Shown here in pieces: positions 7,429-14,305 of a stretch of 14,305 nucleotides of DNA (positions are counted from its first letter, which is position 1; each line of letters begins with the position of its first letter). Where the stretch lies: NCBI GenBank assembly GCA_934121925.1, contig CAKOVK010000028.1, positions 1 through 14,305 on the forward strand, written 5' to 3'. This stretch comes from an uncultured Clostridia bacterium (lineage in GTDB: Bacteria; Bacillota; Clostridia; TANB77; CAG-508). A program made the translations under genes and the position numbers. The notes beneath the pieces were generated by a model, which was not told the origin of the DNA, made no database searches, and worked only from the letters and a program-made list of their open reading frames with translations.

Positions 7429-7448
7429 ACAGGAGAGGAAGAACACGA

Positions 7449-10400
7449 ATGCCAAACACAGTAAAAGACGTATTTAAAGATTATGAAAAACAAGGAAATA
7501 TACTAGAAACACAAATAGAAAACATAAATCTATTCAAAAAAAGCAAAAAAATAGAAATAAAGCTATTAACAGAAAAACCAATAAAAATTCAAGAAATATC
7601 AAGCTTTGAAGAATACCTAAAAACAAGATTTCAAATACAAAAAGTAGAGCTTTATATCGAATTTGGGGAAAAAGGGGACAGGCCCCTTTTTCCCCAACAG
7701 CTTGTAAACGATTGGAAAGACATAATAAACTACATTTCTAAAAAATTCCCATTAACAAAAGCTATTCTAAATACTAGCACAGTTGAAGTGGAAGATAATA
7801 AAGTAATTGTTAATTTAAAAACAAAGAGTGCGGATTTTTTACATTCTTATGAAATAGATAAAGAGATAGAACAAGTAGTAAACAATTTATATGGTATAAA
7901 ATGTAAAGTAATATACAAAGAGAATGTTACAGAAGAGACAATAAAAAAACAAGAAGAATATTTGGAAAACTTACAAAAAGAAGCATGCCAAGATTTAATT
8001 AATGAAATAAGCATGCAAGAAGAAATGATAGTAGAAAATGTTCCAGAGCCAGAAGAAGAACAAGAAGAAAAGACTCCATTAATTTTTGGAAGAACAGATA
8101 AGATAAAAGAACAAATAGTAAAAATTGAGGATTTAACTCCAGACTATGGAAGAGTTGCAATAGAAGGAAAAGTAATTAGCACAGATGCAAGAGAATTAAA
8201 AAATGGAAAAACACTTGCTATGTTTAATATATATGATGGAACAAGTACTATAACTTGTAAATCATTTGTGGAAGCTGAGAAAGCACCAACTGTTTTGCAA
8301 AGATTAAAAGAGGCAAAAAGATTAAAAATATCTGGAAATGCACAATATGATAACTTTGCTAAAGAACTAGGAGTAATTGCAAATATAATTATAGAAATGC
8401 CAGATATAGAAGTTATTAGAAGAAAAGATAATGCAAAAGAAAAAAGAGTTGAATTGCATTTACATACTCAAATGAGCCAAATGGATGGAGTAAGTAGTGC
8501 AACAGATTTAATAAAAAGAGCAAGCAATTGGGGAATGAAATCAATTGCAATTACAGACCATGGAGTTGTACAAGCTTTCCCAGAGGCAAAAAAAGCAGCA
8601 GATAAATATGGAATAAAAGTAGTATATGGAGTTGAAGCATATCTTGTTCCAGATGATAATGCAGTTGATTTATCAAATGGAATGGACAATGAATACATAG
8701 TGTTAGATATAGAAACAACAGGACTTTCTTTTAGAACAGAAAAGATAACAGAAATTGGTGCAGTAAGAGTAAAAGATGGAGAAATTGTAGATACATTTGA
8801 ATGCTTTGTAAACCCAGAAATACCAATTCCACAAAAAATAGTAGAAATAACACATATCACAGATGATATGGTAAAAGATGCAGAAACAATAGATAAAGTT
8901 ATGCCTAAATTTCTAGAATTTATAGGAGACTTAAAATTAGTTGCACATAATGCAGATTTTGATGTTGGATTTTTAAAATACAATGCAGAAGAACTAGGAC
9001 TTACAATGGATAACGAATACATAGATAGTTTGGCATTATCTAGACAATTATTCCCAGATTTTAAGAAACACAAATTAGGAATAATTGCAGATAAGCTAGG
9101 CATTAAAGTAGAAAACGCACATAGAGCTTTAGACGATGTAAAAACATTAGTGAAAGTATTTTTAAAAATGATAGAAATACAAGCAGAAGAACCAAAAAAA
9201 GGTAGAGGTAAGAAAAAAGAAGAAAAGAAAGAACTATACAAAACACTTCCTTCATACCATGCAATAATACTTGTAAAAAATCTTAAAGGTTTAAGAAATT
9301 TATATGAATTAATATCAGTTTCACATTTAAATTATTTTTACAAAAAACCACGTATTTTAACAAGCGTATTAGAAAAATATAAAGAAGGTTTAATACTAGG
9401 TAGTGCTTGCGAACAAGGAGAATTATATAGAGCAATTGTTGCAGGAAAATCAGAAGAAGAAATAGAAAGAATTGCAAAAAGATATGACTATTTGGAAATA
9501 CAACCACTAGGAAACAATGAATTTATGTTAAGAAATGGAACAGTAGGAAGCAAAGAAGAATTGCAAGACATAAATAGAAAAATAGTTGAACTAGGCGATA
9601 AACTAGGCAAAAAAACTGTTGCAACATGTGATGTTCACTTTTTAGACCCAGAGGACGAAATATATAGAAGAATCTTAATGGCAGGACAAGGCTTTTCAGA
9701 TGCAGATGAACAAGCCCCATTATATCTAAGAACAACAGAAGAAATGTTAAAAGAATTTGAATACTTAGGCAGAGAAAAAGCATATGAAGTTGTTGTTACG
9801 AACACAAACTATGTTTCAGATTTGTGTGAAGAAATAAGCCCAATATCACCAGAAAAATGTCCACCAGTATTGGAAAATGCAGAAAGAGATATTCAAGATA
9901 TTTGTACAAACAAAGCAAAAGAACTATATGGAGATCCACTTCCACAAGTAGTACAAGATAGGTTAAAAAGAGAACTAGACTCAATTATAAAAAATGGATT
10001 CTCAACATTATATATAATTGCTCAAAGGCTAGTTTGGAAATCAAATGAAGATGGATATTTGGTAGGGTCCAGAGGATCTGTTGGCTCTTCGTTTGTTGCA
10101 AATATGCTTGGAATTACAGAAGTAAACTCACTTCCACCACATTATAGATGTCCAAACTGCAAATATTCAGACTTTACTGATTATGGAATAAAAAACGGAG
10201 TCGATTTACCAGATAAAATATGTCCTAAATGTGGAGCAAAACTATTTAAAGATGGAATGGATATACCATTTGAAACATTCTTGGGATTTAATGGAGATAA
10301 AGAGCCTGATATAGACTTAAATTTCTCTGGAGAATATCAATCAAAAATACATAGATATGCAGAAGTAATATTTGGAAAAGGAAAAACATTTAAGGCTGGA

Positions 10401-11754
10401 ACAGTTGGTACAATAGCAGATAAAACAGCATTTGGATATGTAAAAAATTATTTTGAAGAAAGAAATATTCCTGTTACAAATGCAGAAATTTCAAGAATAG
10501 TTATGGGATGTACAGGGGTTAAAAGAACAACAGGACAACATCCAGGAGGAATTATAGTTGTACCACATGGTAGAGAAATATATGAATTTACTCCAGTGCA
10601 ACATCCAGCAGATGACCCAAATTCAGATATTATAACAACACACTTTGACTATCACTCAATAGATAAAAATCTACTTAAACTAGATATGCTTGGACACGAC
10701 GATCCAACAGTTATAAGAATGCTTCAAGACTTAACAGGAGTTGACCCCAAAACAATTCCACTAGACGACAAAAAAACAATGAGCCTATTTACATCAACAA
10801 AAGCACTGGGCGTAGAACCAGAACAAATAGGTTCAAAAACAGGTTCATTTGGAATACCAGAGTTTGGAACAAAGTTCGTAAGAGGAATGCTTGAAGAAAC
10901 AAAACCAACAACATTTGAGGAATTAATAAGAATATCTCGGATTATCACATGGTACAGATGTGTGGCTTAACAATGCAGAAACTTTAATAAAAGAAGGAAA
11001 AGCTACATTAAGTGATGCAATATGTACAAGAGACGATATAATGACATATTTAATAAAAAAAGGATTAGATCCAAACCATTCATTTAAAATAATGGAAGCA
11101 GTTCGTAAAGGAAAAGTAGCAAAAGGTGCAGAACCAAAATGGGAAGAATACAAAGAAGAAATGAGAGAACACAATGTACCAGAATGGTATATAGATTCTT
11201 GCCAAAAAATAAAATACATGTTCCCAAAAGCACATGCTGTGGCTTATGTAACAATGGCATTTAGAATAGCATGGTTTAAGGTTAACTATCCACTTGCATA
11301 TTACTGTGCATACTTTAGTATAAGAGCAGATGATTTTGACAGCGAACTGATGATATATGGAAAAGAAAAAGTAAAAGCAAAAATGAAAGAACTAGAAAAG
11401 CTTGGAAATGGCATGTCTGTAAAAGAAAAAGGAGTATACACAATATTAGAAATTGTACTAGAAATGTATGAAAGAGGCTTTAAATTTCTACCAATAGATT
11501 TATACAAATCACACAGTAACAAATTTCAAATAGAAGATGGAGCAATTCGTCCACCACTTTCTAGTATACCAGGTCTAGGAGGAGTAGCGGCAGAAAGTAT
11601 ATACAATGCAGTACAAGCAGAACATGGAAAATTCATGTCAATAGATGATTTCCAAATAAAATCTAAAGCAGGAAAATCAGTAATAGAAATGCTTACAAAA
11701 TTCGGGTGCTTTGAAGGAATGAGTAAAAGCAATCAACTTAGTTTATTTGGATAA
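7449..11754 (+). CDS. polC: DNA polymerase III PolC, complete only with a +1 frameshift at CGG 10938-10940
   Basis: PolC is the replicative polymerase alpha subunit of low-GC Gram-positives. The ATG at 7449 follows AGGAGAGG; an upstream in-frame GTG at 7365 lies inside the palindrome. Domains in order are an N-terminal domain, an OB fold (about 205-305), PHP (HLHT at 337-340), the inserted DEDDh exonuclease (D420-I-E422 to HRALDD, His558/Asp562), and the rest of PHP. The polymerase core follows with a zinc module (Cys901, 904, 925, 928), catalytic DIDLNFSG (Asp954, Asp956) and KLDMLGHDD (Asp1079). After Ser1163 the frame reads CGG and stops 10 codons later. Skipping C10938 gives GLSHGTDVWLNNAETL, the family consensus, then 271 residues ending in the clamp-binding QLSLF. 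The joined length of 1434 matches B. subtilis PolC (about 1437). A GC-rich hairpin is embedded in frame at codons 72-83. No second polC is visible, so the gene is probably functional. Confidence 0.93.
7663..7697 (+). repeat. GGGGACAGGCCCC hairpin embedded in the polC coding sequence
   Basis: A perfect 15-bp inverted repeat (TTGGGGAAAAAGGGG at 7663-7677 and its complement at 7683-7697) has a 5-base loop. The core GGGGACAGGCCCCTTTTT is one base off the GGGGACAGACCCCTTTT core of the two spacer elements. It encodes about 12 residues (FGEKGDRPLFPQ) in the poorly conserved N-terminal domain and keeps the frame. It looks like a small, tolerated insertion of the same or a related palindrome family. 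Confidence 0.8.
10935..10962 (+). other. Candidate programmed +1 frameshift site in polC (UCU-CGG-A)
   Basis: P-site codon UCU (10935-10937) is followed by CGG-A. Skipping C10938 gives GGA and the conserved RIS-GLSHGTDVW. Without the shift, translation stops at TAA 10968-10970. A weak 5-bp hairpin (CACAT 10946-10950 with ATGTG 10958-10962) starts 5 bases after CGG. The nearest Shine-Dalgarno-like GAGG is 17 bases upstream, too far to resemble prfB. The element shared with cdsA is simply CGG followed by A. Confidence 0.65.
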
Positions 11755-11756
11755 CA

Positions 11757-11822
11757 GAACGAATAGGGACAGACCCCTTTTGCTTTAATAAAAAAACAAA
11801 AGGGGTCTGTCCCCATTCGTTC
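11757..11822. repeat. Palindromic GGGGACAGACCCC element, copy 2
   Basis: Arms of 26 bases (11757-11782 and 11797-11822) pair with one mismatch (A11765 where copy 1 has G). The loop is 14 bases and AT-rich. The arm sequence matches the inner arms of the copy at 5974-6055, while the flanks differ, which marks the element boundary as GAACGAAT...ATTCGTTC. It begins 2 bases after the polC stop codon and could form a 3'-end stem on the polC message. Confidence 0.9.
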
Positions 11823-11872
11823 ACTAGATATAAAAGAAATATTACAATAATATTACAAATTAGTTAAACTAC

Positions 11873-11901
11873 TTGCAAATAATAAAAACAAATGATAAAT
11901 A
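11873..11901 (+). promoter_or_regulatory. Putative promoter for the 11935-13300 gene pair
   Basis: TTGCAA (11873-11878), a 17-base spacer and -10 TAAATA (11896-11901) preceded by TGA give an extended -10 TGATAAATA. The spacing is ideal and the TGATA start resembles the other promoters in the window. The predicted start is about 25 bases before the start codon. Confidence 0.5.
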
Positions 11902-11934
11902 ATAAAATATAAAATAAGTAAAGGAGTGATAAGA

Positions 11935-12576
11935 ATGGAAGAAGAAAACAAAGTAGAAGAAGAAAACAAAGTAGAAGAAAATAAAATAGAACCGCAAGCA
12001 GAAGTAAATAATGAATCAAAGAAATTTGACTTAAAAACTTTTGACTATAAGAAATATCTTCCATGGGCAGGAATTGCATTAGCAGTTGTTGCGGTAATAA
12101 TTATATTAATAGCATTGTTAGGAGGAGGACCTAAAAAAGCAGTTAAAAAATTTGTAAGTGGAATGAGTAGTAAAAATGCTTCAAAAATAATAAGCAGTAT
12201 AGATTTTGCAGGTTCAGAAGCTTGGAGATATAGCTACGATCCAGAGGATTTTTCAGAAGAGGAATATGAAGAATTCATAGAAAATTACAAAGATGTTGAC
12301 AAAGATGAAATTAAAGATCAACAAAAAGATATGAAAGAAACATTAGAAGATGGATTTGAAGAAATGAAAGATGAATATAAATCATTTAAAATGAAAATAA
12401 AATCTTTTAAATCTAAAGAAAAAATAGGAAAAAACTTATATACAATTAAAGCAAGAGTAACACTTACCGCAAAGCCAAAAGACAAAGATGAAGATGAAAT
12501 GGATTCTACAAAAACAGTTATTTTTGTAGTTTACAAGAACAAAATAGTATATTCAGACTTATTTGGATTATATTAA
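11935..12576 (+). CDS. Single-pass membrane protein with acidic N-terminal repeats, unknown function
   Basis: I do not recognise a named family. The 213-residue protein has a charged N-terminus with the short repeat EEENKVEEENKVEENK (residues 2-17). A linker and one membrane helix at about 42-63 (LPWAGIALAVVAVIIILIALL) follow, then an outer domain of about 150 residues. That domain begins GGGPKKAVKKFVSGMSSKNASKIISSIDF and ends in a predicted beta-rich segment (YTIKARVTLTAKP ... TVIFVVYKNKIVYSDLFGLY). This layout resembles small NTF2-like or DUF4878-type extracytoplasmic domains of Clostridia, but that is inference. The middle (residues about 104-150) is strongly acidic and likely helical. The start ATG at 11935 has AAAGGAG 8 bases upstream. 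The next membrane-protein gene begins 28 bases downstream, so the two probably share a transcript. Confidence 0.85.
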   Translation: MEEENKVEEENKVEENKIEPQAEVNNESKKFDLKTFDYKKYLPWAGIALAVVAVIIILIALLGGGPKKAVKKFVSGMSSKNASKIISSIDFAGSEAWRYSYDPEDFSEEEYEEFIENYKDVDKDEIKDQQKDMKETLEDGFEEMKDEYKSFKMKIKSFKSKEKIGKNLYTIKARVTLTAKPKDKDEDEMDSTKTVIFVVYKNKIVYSDLFGLY

Positions 12577-12604
12577 TAAATTATTGTAGAAAAGGGGAAA
12601 TAAA

Positions 12605-13300
12605 ATGTTTAGTGAAATATTAGAATTATTTAAAACACCAGTAACAGCAATGAAAAAAAGAGCAGAAGAAAGAAGCGTAAAAAAAGAAGTTATAACAGCA
12701 GCAATAATTGCAGTTGTTTTGGCAATTGTAACAGTAATTACATCATATATATCTGTAATCAAATCTGTCAACAAAGTTTATTCAAGTCTAGAAAAATACA
12801 ATAAAAAATATTCATATAAAGAAGTAACAAAAGAAGAATTTAAAGAAATGAAAAAAGAAGCAAAAGAAGAAGCATTTGAAAACGCTAAGCTTGGAAAAAC
12901 ATTTTTCAAAACATTAGCAATTTCGGCAGTATCAATTGCATTAGTTGGAGGAATATTATTTATAATATCAAGAATGGTAAAAAGCCCAAAAGATTATATA
13001 GAATTAATTGCAATGACAAATGGAGCATATATTATCTATTTGTTAGGCTTTTTGCTAAATGTAATATTCTCTTACATATATGCTCCAATAGGAATTATAT
13101 TGTTAGTAGGAATGTTCATTTACGCATTAATTAGCTTATGCAATGCATTTAAAGATTCAATAGAAGTAGATAATAGTGATAAATTATCAATGTATTCAGC
13201 AATAGTATTAACAGTGGTATTTGCAATACTAGTAATAATAGCTATGAACTATATAAATGGTTTACTATCACCTTTAGGAGATTTATCATCATTGTTATAA
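12605..13300 (+). CDS. Multi-pass membrane protein, unknown function
   Basis: The 231-residue protein has an amphipathic N-terminus (MFSEILELFKTPVTAMKKRAEE), then about five hydrophobic segments at roughly 29-52, 99-124, 134-157, 158-182 and 196-218. Between the first two lies a lysine/glutamate-rich loop of about 45 residues. The overall pattern (cytoplasmic FKTP-like N-terminus followed by a helix bundle) resembles Yip1-like or related uncharacterised families of Clostridia; I cannot assign it with confidence. The ATG at 12605 follows AAAAGGGG 7 bases upstream. It ends 11 bases before a long terminator stem. Together with the 11935 gene it forms a two-gene unit, perhaps a membrane pair acting together. 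Confidence 0.85.
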   Translation: MFSEILELFKTPVTAMKKRAEERSVKKEVITAAIIAVVLAIVTVITSYISVIKSVNKVYSSLEKYNKKYSYKEVTKEEFKEMKKEAKEEAFENAKLGKTFFKTLAISAVSIALVGGILFIISRMVKSPKDYIELIAMTNGAYIIYLLGFLLNVIFSYIYAPIGIILLVGMFIYALISLCNAFKDSIEVDNSDKLSMYSAIVLTVVFAILVIIAMNYINGLLSPLGDLSSLL

Positions 13301-13311
13301 AATAAACTACA

Positions 13312-13361
13312 AAAGCAATGAAAAACGTAAATGCTAGGCCATTTACGTTTTTTATTGCTTT
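13312..13361. terminator. Long stem terminator after the membrane-protein pair, possibly bidirectional
   Basis: Arms of 22 bases (13312-13333 and 13340-13361) pair with a single G-T wobble around the loop CTAGGC. The core is AAAACGTAAATG with CATTTACGTTTT. A run of six T's lies within the right arm, so the shorter inner stem followed by T's can terminate + strand transcription. The A-run on the left arm would serve the opposite strand. Confidence 0.75.
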
Positions 13362-13458
13362 AATTTGTATTAAAAATTAAAAGTTAAACCTTGATAACAA
13401 TAAGCATTACAAAAAAATTACAAAGACATTACGAATAGGTTACATTTTAAAATAAACA

Positions 13459-13486
13459 TTGAAAAAACAAAATAATATGATAAACT
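13459..13486 (+). promoter_or_regulatory. Putative promoter of the BspA-like gene
   Basis: TTGAAA (13459-13464), a 16-base spacer and -10 TAAACT (13481-13486) preceded by TGA give extended -10 TGATAAACT. The rest of the spacer (13362-13458) shows no gene. The predicted transcript starts about 35 bases before the start codon. Confidence 0.45.
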
Positions 13487-13526
13487 ATAAATATATATAT
13501 TAAATGATAAAAAAGGAGAGATAAAA

Positions 13527-14305
13527 GTGTTAAAAAACAAAAGAATATTATTAATAATAATATTAATAATAGCAATATTGTTAATACCTAATTTAGTAAA
13601 AGCTGATGAAGAAACAAAAACAACTACGACTACTATAAACGGTATCACTGTAAATTGGAGCTACAAACTTGATGAAAATAGTAAAGTTAAAGACTTAAAA
13701 TGCACAAACGTAGACGCAATAAGTGGAAAGTTTTCAATTCCAGATAAGATAGACGAAAAAGATGTTGTATCCATTGGAAATGAAGCTTTTAAAGGTGCAA
13801 AAGAGATAGAGGAAATAACAATACCAAGTACTGTAAAAGAAATAGGATTATGGGCTTTTTCAGGATGTACAAAATTAGCAAAAGTTGATTTAGGAAATGT
13901 GGAAAAAATAAGTGATCAGTCATTTAAAGATTGCACATCATTAACAAATATAATAATACCAAAAACTTTAAAAGAAAATGCATCAGGAGCACCATTTACA
14001 GGATGTACAAATTTAAAAAAGATTGAGTTGGAAGAGGAAATGACAATAATACCAAATTATATATGTGCAAGTACTCCAATAACAGAAATAACAATACCAA
14101 CTACCGTAAAGGAAATAGGATTGTGGGCATTTTCAGGATGTACAAAATTAGCAAAAGTTGATTTAGGAAATGTAGAAAAAATAAGTGATAAAGCATTTAA
14201 AGATTGCACATCATTAACAAGTATAACTATACCAAAAACTTTAAAAGAAAATGCATCAGGAGCACCATTTACAGGATGTACAAATTTAAAAAAGATTGAG
14301 TTGGA
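13527..14305 (+). CDS. Secreted BspA-type leucine-rich repeat protein (3' end outside window)
   Basis: The frame opens at GTG 13527 after AAAAGGAGAG (13511-13520) and stays open to the edge, 259 codons. Residues 1-26 form a signal peptide: KNKR, a hydrophobic stretch of Ile/Leu, then VKA before DEETK. A Thr-rich linker and a domain starting INGITVNWSYKL follow. From about residue 70 there are BspA/LRR_5-type repeats of the form ITIPSTVKEIG-x-W-AFSGCTKLAKVDLGNVEKIS-x-x-AF-x-DCTSL, each about 23 residues per unit. A larger 91-residue period is nearly duplicated. Such proteins are exported and common in gut and oral Bacillota, with adhesion or host-interaction roles proposed for some. No anchor can be seen because the C-terminus is missing. 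Confidence 0.9.
   Translation, partial: MLKNKRILLIIILIIAILLIPNLVKADEETKTTTTTINGITVNWSYKLDENSKVKDLKCTNVDAISGKFSIPDKIDEKDVVSIGNEAFKGAKEIEEITIPSTVKEIGLWAFSGCTKLAKVDLGNVEKISDQSFKDCTSLTNIIIPKTLKENASGAPFTGCTNLKKIELEEEMTIIPNYICASTPITEITIPTTVKEIGLWAFSGCTKLAKVDLGNVEKISDKAFKDCTSLTSITIPKTLKENASGAPFTGCTNLKKIEL
13812..14305 (+). repeat. 273-bp in-frame tandem duplication inside the BspA-like gene
   Basis: Bases from 13812 recur from 14085 with a period of 273 bases (91 codons). For example, ATACCAAGTACTG at 13821 matches ATACCAACTACCG at 14094, and GATTGAGTTG at 14021 matches 14294. Long stretches, including the one coding for KTLKENASGAPFTGCTNLKK, are identical. The second copy runs off the window. The near identity, including silent positions, points to recent duplication or gene conversion. 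Confidence 0.9.

Noticed and set aside
7365..7448. Upstream GTG start for polC
   Set aside because: It falls inside the palindrome, lacks a ribosome binding site and adds 28 residues unlike PolC. The ATG at 7449 has AGGAGAGG upstream.
8468..9241. Minus-strand open frame of about 257 codons opposite polC
   Set aside because: It covers the PHP and exonuclease domains, which are clearly coded on the + strand. Its translation resembles no known family.
10946..10962. Downstream RNA hairpin as a frameshift stimulator in polC
   Set aside because: The stem is only 5 bp and no counterpart exists after the cdsA site. It is too weak to claim.
1..14305. CRISPR array, tRNA or rRNA genes, stop-codon reassignment
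   Set aside because: No regularly spaced direct repeats or RNA gene signatures were found. TAA and TAG end the genes, and no in-frame TGA is needed to explain any product.

Overview
The window is a low-GC, AGA-rich stretch with strong AAAGGAG-type ribosome binding sites. It looks like a Gram-positive Clostridia/Bacillota chromosome, possibly an uncultured gut lineage. The main reasons are a PolC-type replicative polymerase of about 1434 residues, the pyrH-frr-uppS-cdsA-rseP-polC gene order, and flanking surface proteins (MucBP/DUF11-like/vWA and BspA-type leucine-rich repeats). All genes lie on the + strand. The assignment is inference from gene content; no rRNA or tRNA is present.

Layout: (1) 3-2534, the C-terminal part of a large surface protein, then a strong terminator. 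(2) 2848-4135, pyrH and frr. (3) 4271-4312, a terminator overlapping a promoter. (4) 4365-7346, uppS, cdsA and rseP, for undecaprenyl diphosphate, CDP-diacylglycerol and intramembrane proteolysis. (5) 7449-11754, polC. (6) 11935-13300, two membrane proteins of unknown function, then a terminator. (7) 13527 to the edge, a secreted BspA-like repeat protein. The housekeeping block lacks rpsB-tsf, dxr, ispG and proS, which often sit in or next to it in related bacteria.

The most striking observation concerns cdsA and polC. Each is split by a +1 frameshift inside a strongly conserved motif, and everything else in both genes is intact. In both, the shift falls at a CGG codon followed by A (V-CGG-A in cdsA, S-CGG-A in polC). 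Skipping the C and reading GGA as glycine restores the family consensus: EG-CV-GGTIG in CdsA and RIS-GLSHGTDVW in PolC. I scanned every coding frame by eye. These two are the only CGG codons in the expressed frames of the roughly 12 kb of coding sequence. My hypothesis is that CGG is an unassigned or starved codon in this organism and acts as a programmed +1 frameshift site (CGG-A to GGA). Two independent indel errors or mutations are the alternative.

The region also carries a family of GC-rich palindromic elements with the core GGGGACAGACCCCTTTT. One lies between cdsA and rseP as a perfect 38-bp inverted repeat, one lies just after polC, and a divergent hairpin sits in frame inside the 5' part of polC. 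A second type of inverted repeat lies between rseP and polC. Several promoters share an extended -10 of the form TGATAnAnT or similar.
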